A stretch of 17,126 nucleotides of DNA from CAVRQM01 sp964250775 (GTDB taxonomy: Bacteria; Pseudomonadota; Alphaproteobacteria; Acetobacterales; Acetobacteraceae): positions 1-17,126 of the forward strand of contig CAXUHK010000088.1 of NCBI GenBank assembly GCA_964250775.1, written 5' to 3'. The notes beneath the pieces were generated by a model, which was not told where the DNA came from, made no database searches, and worked only from the letters and a program-made list of their open reading frames with translations. Shown in pieces: positions 1 through 8,295 of the stretch (the stretch's first letter is position 1; the number at the start of each line of letters is the position of its first letter). The translations under genes and the position numbers were made by a program.

Positions 1-177
1 CGCCTCGACTGCGCGCGGCGGCTGGGCGGCGTGGTCGCGGCGGCGGCGGCCGGGCTGCCTTTGGCCGAGTTCGGCATCGGGCCGGGAGCCGCCGACGGGC
101 TGGTCCCGGCGACTCCCAGCGAGCTGGCGCAGCGCCTCGCCGGCCATGTCGCCACGCATCAGGAGCATCGGGCATGA
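1..177 (+). CDS. flhF: Flagellar biosynthesis GTPase FlhF, C-terminal fragment (partial)
   Basis: The window opens inside a reading frame of 58 codons ending at TGA 175-177. The visible end reads RLDCARRLGG, then an alanine-rich stretch, then FGIGPGAADGLVPATPSELA. This resembles the end of the SRP-type GTPase domain of FlhF, where a T-R-L-D element is followed by a 'GIxPxxADGL' segment and a final helix. FlhF works at the cytoplasmic membrane to place and help assemble polar flagella. The identification is supported by the next gene, a MinD/FlhG-like ATPase that starts inside this stop codon (ATGA overlap), which is the usual flhF-flhG order. The G1-G3 motifs lie outside the window, so another SRP-GTPase such as FtsY cannot be strictly excluded, but the neighbour makes FlhF much more likely. 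Confidence 0.65.
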   Translation, partial: RLDCARRLGGVVAAAAAGLPLAEFGIGPGAADGLVPATPSELAQRLAGHVATHQEHRA

Positions 178-910
178 CGCGGATGATCGCCGTGGCGTCC
201 GGCAAGGGCGGCGTCGGCAAGACCTGGTTCGCGGTGACGCTGGCGCACGCGCTCGCCCTGCGCGGCCGGCGGGTGCTGCTGTTCGACGGCGATCTCGGCC
301 TCGCCAACGTCGACGTGCAACTGGGCCTGGCGCCGCGGCACGATCTGGGCGCCGTGGTCGCCGGGCGCGCCAGCCTGGCCGCCGCAATCACCGCGCACCC
401 GTGCGGGTTCGCCGTCCTGGCCGGCAGTTCGGGCTCCGGCGCGCTGTCGGCGCTGGAGCCCGACGCCCTGGAGCGACTGCTGGAGGCGTTGCGGGCACTG
501 GCGGCCGGTTACGACGACGTGGTGCTCGACCTCGGCGCCGGGCTGGACCGCTCGGTGCGACGCATGGCGGTGTTCGCCGACGTGCTGCTGGTGCTGGCGA
601 CCGACGAGCCGACCAGCCTCACCGACGCCTATGCCGTGCTGAAGCTGCACGCCGCGGACCACGGCAGCTTGGGCCACGGCGATGGCCCGGCGGTTCGCGT
701 CGTCGTCAACCAGGCCGCCTCGCCCGCCGCCGGGCAGCGCACGTTCGCGACGCTGGCCGGCGCCTGCGCCAAGTTACTCGGCGCGGCGCCCGCGTGGTGC
801 GGCGCGACGAGCAGGTGCGCGAGGCGATCCGCCGGCAGGCGCCGCTGCTGCAGCGCACGCCAGCCAGCCCGGCCGCGCTCGACGTGCTGGCGTTGGCGCG
901 GTCGCTGTGA
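174..910 (+). CDS. flhG: MinD/ParA-family ATPase FlhG (FleN), with apparent -1 frameshift
   Basis: This is a deviant Walker ATPase that in polar flagellates regulates flagellar number together with FlhF. The start at 174 overlaps the flhF stop (ATGA). The deviant Walker A motif GKGGVGKT is at residues 10-17, followed by FDGDLGLANVDVQLGL, the typical MinD/FlhG aspartate region, and a VVLDLGAG strand-loop. The starting frame stays open to a stop at 984-986, but after about residue 205 it turns into an R/C/W-rich sequence with no family character. The family-like C-terminus (RVVRRDEQVREAIRRQAPLL, then a tail ending LALARSL and a stop at 908-910) is in the -1 frame. Joining the frames at the CCC of 789-791 gives about 245 residues, a normal FlhG length. 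Either one base, perhaps a C, is missing from the read, or the gene is really broken. Read without a shift the CDS would be 174-986 (270 residues). Confidence 0.8.
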
Positions 911-1020
911 GCGGGAGCCCGCGTGTCGCGGTGCGGATCAGGGCTTGACAATCCTGTGCGCAACGTCACAGCGCGGCACCGCGTGATGCAACTGCGTTCG
1001 CGGTCGCGCATTTAGGCAGC

Positions 1021-1182
1021 ATGGAAGTTCGGCGCGCATGGATGGATCGGGTGAGCCAGCGTTCGCGCAGCGAGGAATCGGCGGTGCATGAATGGGTGCG
1101 CGGCTCGCTGCTGCAGTCCTACGACGACGTGGCGCGTGAGGAATTGCCACAGCACCTGCTCGACCTGTTGCCGAAGGACTAG
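1021..1182 (+). CDS. Small NepR-like anti-sigma factor (putative)
   Basis: A 53-residue ORF starts ATG GAA GTT CGG and ends TAG at 1180-1182. A weak AGG lies seven bases before the ATG. Its second half, VRGSLLQSYDDVAREELPQH followed by LLDLLPKD, resembles the NepR core, in which two short helices read roughly 'LrxxYddvvxEpvPdrlldLL'. NepR proteins bind the EcfG extracytoplasmic sigma factor and are released from it by the PhyR response regulator in the alphaproteobacterial general stress response. Neither ecfG nor phyR is visible nearby, and no GGAAC...CGTT EcfG-type promoter was found upstream, so this may be an orphan paralogue. The gene lies downstream of flhG and converges with the SDR gene, six bases from its stop. 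The assignment rests on a short motif and is moderately secure; coding status is supported by the motif. Confidence 0.55.
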   Translation: MEVRRAWMDRVSQRSRSEESAVHEWVRGSLLQSYDDVAREELPQHLLDLLPKD

Positions 1183-1188
1183 CCGGCC

Positions 1189-2214
1189 TCACTGGCCGTC
1201 CCGGGCGGCGCGCCGGTCTTCCGCCTCGATCCTGGCGCGGACGTCGCCCTCCACCGTGGTGCCGGCCGGCATCGGCTCGAATAGCGTCCCCGAGGTCGCC
1301 GGCGCGGCGGGAGCCGCCCCGAACTGCTCGCGCCGCACGATGTCGCCGGTGATGTCCTCGCTGAGGCCGGGCAGGAACTGGTGCGCCACGACCGACGCCT
1401 CCGCCTTCCAGCCGACCGCCACTTCCTTGCTGGGGTGGATCGCCGCCCACACGATCGCGTCGACCGTCGGCTGCGGCCCGTCGATCGGCGTCACGCGCGG
1501 CGTGTGCCCGGTGTAGTTGGCGGCGTGGTCCCAGATCGGGGTGTCGAGCGCCCAAGGCTCGATGGTGACGACGTTAATGCTGCGCCGCAGCCCGTCCTGG
1601 CGCAGCTCCTGGCTCAGCGCCGCGTCCAGCCCGACGATGCCGTGCTTGGAGGCCGAATACGCGGCCTGGTAGGCGAGCGGCAGGCGGCCCTCGACCGAGG
1701 CGACGTTGATGAGCGTGCCGAAGCCCTGCTGGCGGAACCGCCGCATCGCGGCGTAGCTGCCGTAGAGCGCGCCCTTGAGGTTGACGTCGATGACGCGCGC
1801 CTGGTCGGCGAGCGGGATCCGGTCGAACCGCCCGATCGCCACCACGCCGGCGTCGTTGACCCAGACGTCGATTCGGCCGAAGCGGTCGGTCGCGGCTCGC
1901 GCCAGATGCTCGATCTCGTCCGGCTTGCTGACGTCGGTGGGGACGACCAGCGGCGTGCCGCCGCGTGCGGTGACTTCGGCCGCTAGTTGATCGAGCACAT
2001 CGAGCCGCCGGGCGGCCAACACGATCCGGGCGCCGTAGCCCGCGAGCTTCAGCGCCACGCCCCGGCCCAATCCGCTGGACGCGCCGGTGACGACGAAGGT
2101 GCGGTTCACGATGCGCTCCCGGTCATGTTGGCCGAGTTGCGACGGCGCCGCACAGCCGGCCAATGCCGCCGCGAATGCCATCCATACGAAACGGCGCCGC
2201 GACCGGCCGATCAT
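1189..2214 (-). CDS. SDR-family oxidoreductase with Tat-like lipoprotein signal peptide
   Basis: The 341-residue protein is a short-chain dehydrogenase. TGASSGLG at 43-50 is the Rossmann nucleotide-binding turn, NDAG at 120-123 stands for the usual NNAG, and Ser173, Tyr186 and Lys190 (YSASK) form the catalytic set. The double arginine after LAA (69-70) hints at NADP preference. The N-terminus is MIGRSRRRFVWMAFAAALAG followed by Cys21. It contains a twin-arginine-like SRRRFVW element, a short hydrophobic stretch and an LAGC lipobox, so the protein is probably exported folded and lipidated. The start at 2214 was chosen because it gives this signal and overlaps the stop of the preceding lipoprotein gene (ATGA). 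The frame is open further upstream to 2655, but that extension only reads through rpiR. A tail of about 100 residues follows the SDR core. The substrate is unknown; the operon suggests a polyol, inositol derivative or ketone. Confidence 0.85.
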   Translation of the reverse strand: MIGRSRRRFVWMAFAAALAGCAAPSQLGQHDRERIVNRTFVVTGASSGLGRGVALKLAGYGARIVLAARRLDVLDQLAAEVTARGGTPLVVPTDVSKPDEIEHLARAATDRFGRIDVWVNDAGVVAIGRFDRIPLADQARVIDVNLKGALYGSYAAMRRFRQQGFGTLINVASVEGRLPLAYQAAYSASKHGIVGLDAALSQELRQDGLRRSINVVTIEPWALDTPIWDHAANYTGHTPRVTPIDGPQPTVDAIVWAAIHPSKEVAVGWKAEASVVAHQFLPGLSEDITGDIVRREQFGAAPAAPATSGTLFEPMPAGTTVEGDVRARIEAEDRRAARDGQ

Positions 2215-2414
2215 CGGCCGGACGCCCGCAGGCCAGGCAGGATGACCGACCTGTTCGAGCCAAGGTTCGCGGCGTTCCCCGGGCTGCCTTCCGCCGGACC
2301 CGCAAAGCCGCCATCCGTGACCGGGATGTCGGCCGCCCCGGTGCCGTGATCCGGGCGGATCGCCCCGCAGGCCGTCACGCACAGCAGCGCTCCCGTCAAC
2401 AGCAGCCTCAGCAT
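2211..2414 (-). CDS. Small putative lipoprotein, function unknown
   Basis: A 67-residue ORF begins MLRLLLTGALLCVTACGAIR. It has a short signal peptide with a V-T-A-C lipobox and the lipidated Cys at residue 16. The mature part of about 52 residues is rich in Gly, Ala, Pro and Asn, with no recognisable domain. The start overlaps the end of rpiR by seven bases and the stop overlaps the SDR start (ATGA), so it looks translationally coupled in the iol operon. A GAGGG stretch lies only two bases before the ATG, so ribosome binding probably depends on coupling. The lipobox, the tight packing and the match in export route with the SDR argue that it is real, but small GC-rich ORFs can be spurious. 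It may act with the SDR in the envelope; no function is claimed. Confidence 0.6.
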   Translation of the reverse strand: MLRLLLTGALLCVTACGAIRPDHGTGAADIPVTDGGFAGPAEGSPGNAANLGSNRSVILPGLRASGR

Positions 2415-3252
2415 CGCCCTCGATCCCGAACCGACTTAGGGGACATGGCCCGCCGCTCCGCCGCCGCCACCGCCAGCGTGGTCGCCAGGGCGAAGCTCGC
2501 GGCCAGCGAGCGGAACGCCGCGTGGTCGGCCTCGGCCACTTCCAGCCAGACCGTCGCGGTCGCGACCAGCGGCGAGAACGGGCCGTCGGTGATCGCCACC
2601 ACCGCGACGCCGGCGGCGAACGCCCCCGCCGCCAGCGCCAGCGTCGCCGGCGCATACGGCGAGAAGCTCACCGCCAGCACCACGTCGCCCGAGCCCAGCA
2701 TCGCCACCTGTTCCGGCGCCAGCCCGCCGAGCTGGTCGACCAGTTCCGCTCGCAGGCCCAATTTCCGCAAAGCGTAGGCCAGGTAGGCGGCGACCGGGAA
2801 CGAGCGACGGCTGCCGAGCAGGTGGATGCAATCCGCCGCCGCCAGCAGGCCCACCGCGCGCTCCAGCGCGTCCGGGGCCAGCCCCTCGCCCAATCGCGCC
2901 AACGACAGCGCCGAGGCGTTGACGAAGCCTTGCAGCAACGCCATCGGGTCGCCGTCCGGCGCTTCGTGCAGCGCCTCCAGCCGCTCGCGGTAGTCGGGCC
3001 AGCGGCCGCGCGCGTGGTCGCGGAACACCGCCTGCATCTCGCCGAACCCGGCATAGCCGAGGCTCTGCGCGAAGCGCACCAGGGTCGAGGTCTGCACCCC
3101 CGCCTTGGCCGCGATCTGCGCCAGCGTGCCGAAGGCGATCTCGTCCGGCTCGCGGATGGTGAACGCGGCCACCTGCGCCAGCCGCTTCGGCAGGGAGCCG
3201 GCCCGCGCCTCGATCAGCTCGCGCAACGCCGCGACATCGCGCGGCGGCGGCA

Positions 3253-3253
<1 letters not shown>
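2408..3253 (-). CDS. RpiR/MurR-family transcriptional regulator, probable iol regulator
   Basis: The 281-residue protein has the RpiR architecture. An N-terminal winged HTH_6 domain (about 1-80) contains the recognition segment AGVQTSTLVRFAQSLGYAGF (51-70). A SIS sugar-phosphate-binding domain follows (about 125-260), with LLGSRRSFPVAAYLAYALRK and SFSPYAPATLALAAGA as the phosphosugar-binding type loops. RpiR-type IolR proteins in alphaproteobacteria repress inositol genes and respond to a pathway intermediate. Here the gene sits inside the operon right after iolA, with its ATG overlapping the iolA stop by one base (TGATG), so it is probably made from the operon it controls. There is no clear Shine-Dalgarno sequence, consistent with coupling. 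The role as iol regulator is inferred from location; the family assignment is firm. Confidence 0.9.
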
Positions 3254-4757
<1,504 letters not shown>

Positions 4758-4761
<4 letters not shown>

Positions 4762-5573
4762 TCCGGTTTTCCTTGCTGCCAGCCGAGGAACTCGTGGTCA
4801 GGCGACATGGTGAACTTCCACGCGCGGCGCGGTCCGGCCATGACGTTGAGGTAGTACAGGTCGAAGCCGTGCGGCGCGCCCACCGGATGATAGCCGCGCG
4901 GCACCAGCACGACGTCGCGGTCGGACACCGCCATGGTCTCGTCGAGCGAGCGGTCGTCGGTGTAGACCCGCTGCAACGCCCAGCCGCTGCCGCGCGCCAG
5001 GCGGTGGTAGTAGCTCTCCTCCAGGTAGGTCTCGCGCGGGAAGTCGTCGGTGTCGTGCTTGTGCGGCGGGTAGCTCGACCAGTGGCCGCCCGGCGTCACC
5101 ACCTCGACCACGAGCAGGCTCTCGGCCAGCGCCGTGTCCGGCAGTATGTTGCGGACATGACGAACGTTCGTGCCCATGCCTCGGGTTTCCTCGCCCACCT
5201 GCTCCGGCGGGATCACCCGCGCCGGCAGCCTTCCCTCCGCAGGCGCGGCGCAGACCGCCAGTTCGCACCCATCGAGCGCCTTGACACTCCACTCGGAGCG
5301 CGCCGGCACGTAGAGCGACCAGGGACTGCCCTCGAACGGGCTGGACCGGCCGCCCAGCGTGCCGAAACCCTCGCCGCCGGCCTGCATCGCGGCGCGGCCG
5401 GACACCAATACAAGGCATACCTCGCAGCTCCCGGTGGAACGTCGCAGCGTCTGGCCCGGCTGCAGGTCGTAGACCTCGAAACCGACATAGGACCAGCCGG
5501 CGGTCTCCGGCGTCACGCGATGCACCGCGCCGTCCGCGTCGGGAACCGAAGGTCGGATCAGCAAACCTGGCAT
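4758..5573 (-). CDS. iolB: 5-deoxy-glucuronate isomerase
   Basis: The 271-residue protein is a KduI/IolB-family double cupin. It isomerises 5-deoxy-D-glucuronate to 2-deoxy-5-keto-D-gluconate in the cytoplasm. The second cupin carries the metal site: SSYPPHKHD with His171 and His173, the acidic ETYLEESYYH segment at 181-190 (a glutamate here is the expected third ligand), and VPRGYHPV with His229. The start at 5573 was picked because its ATG overlaps the iolE stop by one base and gives the family's usual length of about 270; the longer open frame to 6566 merely runs through iolE. No strong ribosome-binding site is visible before the ATG, so translation is probably coupled to iolE. Confidence 0.95.
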
Positions 5574-6454
5574 CACGCGAGGCCGCCGGCGGCGAGGAAG
5601 CGCTTCAGGTTGGTGTAGCCCATGCGCGCGTACTGGAGCGGGTTGGCGCGCGCCGGGTCCTGCTCGGCCTCGATCACCACCCAACCGTCGTAGCCGGGCA
5701 GCGCCCGGAACACCGTCGCGTAATCCACCAAGCCGTCGCCCGGCACGGTGTAGACGCCCTCGACCACGGCCCGCAGGAAGCTCCAGTCCTGGGCGGCGGC
5801 TTGCGCCATCACGTCGCGGCGCACGTCCTTGGCGTGGAAATGGCCGATCCGGTCGCGATAGCGCGCCGCCAGTGCGGCCGGATCGGAGCCGCCCCAGGTG
5901 GCGTGCCCGGTGTCGAACAGCAGTCGCACCGAAGGCCCGGTCGCCGCCATCAGCGCGTCGATGTCGGCCTCGCTCTGCACCACGGTGCCCATGTGGTGAT
6001 GGTAGACGAGCCGCACCCCTTCGCGCAGCGTGGCGTCGGCCACCAACGTCATGCGGCGGCCGAACTCGGCCCATTGGCCGGCCGCCAGCACCGGCCGCCG
6101 CGACAGCGGCGTCGCCATCGCGCCATGAATGGCGTTGGAGGTCTCGGCGAACACCAGCACTTCGCAGCCCATCGCGCGCAGCAGGTCGAGATGCGGGCGC
6201 ATGGCGGCGATCTCGGCCTCGGCGTCCCGCTCCAGCAGCGATGCCGAGTACCAGCCGGAGACGCATTCCAGTCCGAACGGCTCCAGCGCCGCGCGCAACG
6301 CCACCGCCTCGCGCGGGAACTTGTGCCCGAGCTCCATGCCCTCGAAGCCCACCTCGGCGGCTTCGCTGAGGCAGGTCTCCAGCGGCGTCTCGCCGCCGAG
6401 CTCGCGCAGGTCGTCGTTGGACCAGCCGATCGGGTTGGCGCCGATGCGGATCAT
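5573..6454 (-). CDS. iolE: Myo-inosose-2 dehydratase
   Basis: This 293-residue TIM-barrel protein of the AP-endonuclease-2/xylose-isomerase-like superfamily dehydrates 2-keto-myo-inositol (scyllo-inosose) to 3D-trihydroxycyclohexane-1,2-dione. It begins MIRIGANPIGWSNDDLRELG, the characteristic IolE start in which the N-P-x-x-W segment lines the active site. Metal-site and barrel motifs follow: FEGMELGHKFP (about 38-48), LVYHHHMGT, LLFDTGHATWGG and IGHFHAKDVR. Length matches the family (about 295). The start at 6454 overlaps the iolD stop (ATGA) and has a GGGAG ribosome-binding site (6463-6467) eight bases upstream. The frame is open on to 7357, but the extra sequence lacks the family's character and lies within iolD. 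Confidence 0.96.
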   Translation of the reverse strand: MIRIGANPIGWSNDDLRELGGETPLETCLSEAAEVGFEGMELGHKFPREAVALRAALEPFGLECVSGWYSASLLERDAEAEIAAMRPHLDLLRAMGCEVLVFAETSNAIHGAMATPLSRRPVLAAGQWAEFGRRMTLVADATLREGVRLVYHHHMGTVVQSEADIDALMAATGPSVRLLFDTGHATWGGSDPAALAARYRDRIGHFHAKDVRRDVMAQAAAQDWSFLRAVVEGVYTVPGDGLVDYATVFRALPGYDGWVVIEAEQDPARANPLQYARMGYTNLKRFLAAGGLA

Positions 6455-8295
6455 GCCATGCTCTCCCTCGCCGCGACGGCCTCCTCGTACCGCTCGCGGG
6501 CGGCGCGCACCTCGGGCCGCGCCGAGACCTGCGGCACCGCCACGTCCCACCAAGCGCCGCCGGCATCGCTCACTGGGGCGGGGTCGGTGTCGACCACCAC
6601 CACCGAGGTGCGCGCCTGGCCCCGAGCCCGCGCCAAGGCGGCATCGAGACCGCGTAGATCCGCGACCTTCTCGCTGACCGCGCCCAGGCTGCGCGCGTGG
6701 GCCACGAAATCGATCTCGGGCAGCACCTCGTGCGCCGCGTCGCGCAGCAAATTGTTGAACCCGGCCCCGCCGGCCGTGTGCTGCAGGCGGTCGATGCAGG
6801 CGAACCCGCGATTGTCGAGCACCACGATGGTCAACTTCCTGCCCAGCATCACCGAGGTCGCGATCTCCGAGTTCATCATCAGGTACGACCCGTCGCCCAG
6901 CACCGCAAACACCTCGCAGCCCGGCCGCGCCAGCTTGACGCCCAGTGCCCCCGCGATCTCGTAGCCCATGGTGGAGTAGCCATACTCGACATGGTAGCCC
7001 CCCGCCTGTCCCGGCCGCCACAGCTTGTGCAGCTCGCCTGGCAGGCCGCCCGCGGCGCACACCACGATGTCGCTCGGCCGCGAGGCCCGCTGCAGCACGC
7101 CCAGCACCTGCGCGTCGCTCGGCAGCGAGCCGTCGGCCGGCGCGTCGGTGTAGCGGGCCGCGACCTGTTGCCAATCCCGCCGCCCGGCGACGGCGCGCGC
7201 GGTCCAGGCCGCCGGCACGCTCCAGTCGCCCAATGCCCTGTCGAGCGCCGCGAGGCCCGCGCCGGCGTCGGCCACCAGCGGCTGCGCATGACGCTTCATG
7301 GCGTCGAACGGTTGCACGTTCAGGCCGACGATGCGCTTGCCCTGGAACAGCGCCCATGAACCGGTGGTGAAGTCAGCCAATCGCGTGCCGACCGCCAACA
7401 CCAGGTCGGTGTCGCGCGCCAGGGCATTGGCGGCTTCGGTGCCGGTGACGCCGACGGCGCCCATGTTCAGCTCGTCGTCGACCGGCAGCGCCGACTTGCC
7501 GGCCTGGGTCTCGCAGGCGGGCAGCCCGTGCGCGGCGCAGAAGCGTCGCAGCGTCGCCTCGGCCTCGCCGTACAGCACGCCGCCGCCGCACACCACCAGC
7601 GGGCGCTCGGCGCGGCGCAACAGGTCGGCGGCCGCTTGCAACTCGCGCGGGTCGGGCGGCGGCCGGCGCGGCGTCCAGACCCGGCGCTCGAACAAATGCT
7701 CGGGGTAGTCGTACGCCTGGGCCTGCACGTCCTGGCACAGGGCGAGCGTCACCGGGCCGCACTCGGCGGGGTCGGTCAGCACCGCCATCGCGCGGGCGAA
7801 GCCGGCGATGAGCTGCTCCGGGCGGACGATGCGGTCGAAATAGCGGCTGACCGGGCGCAGGCAGTCGTTGGCGGTGACGGTGCCGTCGCCGAAATCCTCC
7901 ACCTGCTGCAGCACCGGGTCCGGCCCGCGCCCGGCGAACACGTCGCCCGGCAGGAGCAGCACCGGCAGCCGGTTGACATGCGCCAGTGCCGCCGCCGTCA
8001 CCAGGTTGGTCGCCCCCGGCCCGATCGAGGTGGTGACGGCCATCATCCGCCGCCGCCGCGATGCCTTGGCGAACGCCACCGCCGCGTGCGCCATGGCCTG
8101 CTCGTTGTGCGCGCGCAGGGTCGGCAGCGTATCGCGGGCGTGGTACAGCGCCTCGCCCATGCCGGCCACGTTGCCGTGGCCGAAGATCGCCCACACGCCG
8201 GCGAACAGCGGCACTTCCTGGCCGTCGATCTCGGTGTGCTGCGCCATCATGGCGCGCACCAGCGCCTGCGCCATGGTCAGCCGGACGGCACTCAT
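6451..8295 (-). CDS. iolD: 3D-(3,5/4)-trihydroxycyclohexane-1,2-dione acylhydrolase (ThDP-dependent)
   Basis: The 614-residue thiamine-diphosphate enzyme opens the cyclohexane-dione ring to give 5-deoxy-glucuronate. The PYR domain (about 1-190) includes RAHNEQAMAHAAVAFAKA, with Glu65 as the expected activating glutamate, and TTSIGPGATNLVTAAALAHV. A central domain (about 210-360) follows, then the PP domain with the ThDP/Mg motif GDGS at 467-470 ending in DNRGF near 494-498. YGYSTMGYEIAGALG (438-452) is typical of IolD. Length is close to the family's 610-640. The ATG at 8295 overlaps the iolC stop and has an AAGGA ribosome-binding site at 8303-8307, seven bases away. It sits between iolC and iolE in the same transcription unit. 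Confidence 0.96.
   Translation of the reverse strand: MSAVRLTMAQALVRAMMAQHTEIDGQEVPLFAGVWAIFGHGNVAGMGEALYHARDTLPTLRAHNEQAMAHAAVAFAKASRRRRMMAVTTSIGPGATNLVTAAALAHVNRLPVLLLPGDVFAGRGPDPVLQQVEDFGDGTVTANDCLRPVSRYFDRIVRPEQLIAGFARAMAVLTDPAECGPVTLALCQDVQAQAYDYPEHLFERRVWTPRRPPPDPRELQAAADLLRRAERPLVVCGGGVLYGEAEATLRRFCAAHGLPACETQAGKSALPVDDELNMGAVGVTGTEAANALARDTDLVLAVGTRLADFTTGSWALFQGKRIVGLNVQPFDAMKRHAQPLVADAGAGLAALDRALGDWSVPAAWTARAVAGRRDWQQVAARYTDAPADGSLPSDAQVLGVLQRASRPSDIVVCAAGGLPGELHKLWRPGQAGGYHVEYGYSTMGYEIAGALGVKLARPGCEVFAVLGDGSYLMMNSEIATSVMLGRKLTIVVLDNRGFACIDRLQHTAGGAGFNNLLRDAAHEVLPEIDFVAHARSLGAVSEKVADLRGLDAALARARGQARTSVVVVDTDPAPVSDAGGAWWDVAVPQVSARPEVRAARERYEEAVAARESMA

Noticed and set aside
911..922. 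GCGGG/CCCGC repeat just after the shifted flhG stop as a terminator
   Set aside because: The loop would be only two bases and no T-run follows; such short repeats are expected by chance in GC-rich DNA.
945..973. TTGACA (945-950) as a promoter for the NepR-like gene
   Set aside because: The -35 match is perfect, but no -10-like hexamer occurs at 16-18 bases, so it was not listed as a promoter.
2215..2655. N-terminal extension of the SDR frame
   Set aside because: The added 147 residues lie in rpiR in another frame and are Arg/Trp/Pro-rich; the lipoprotein-type start at 2214 is far better.
6455..7357. N-terminal extension of the iolE frame through iolD
   Set aside because: IolE begins with its family start MIRIGANPIGW at 6454, and the extension is a shadow of iolD.
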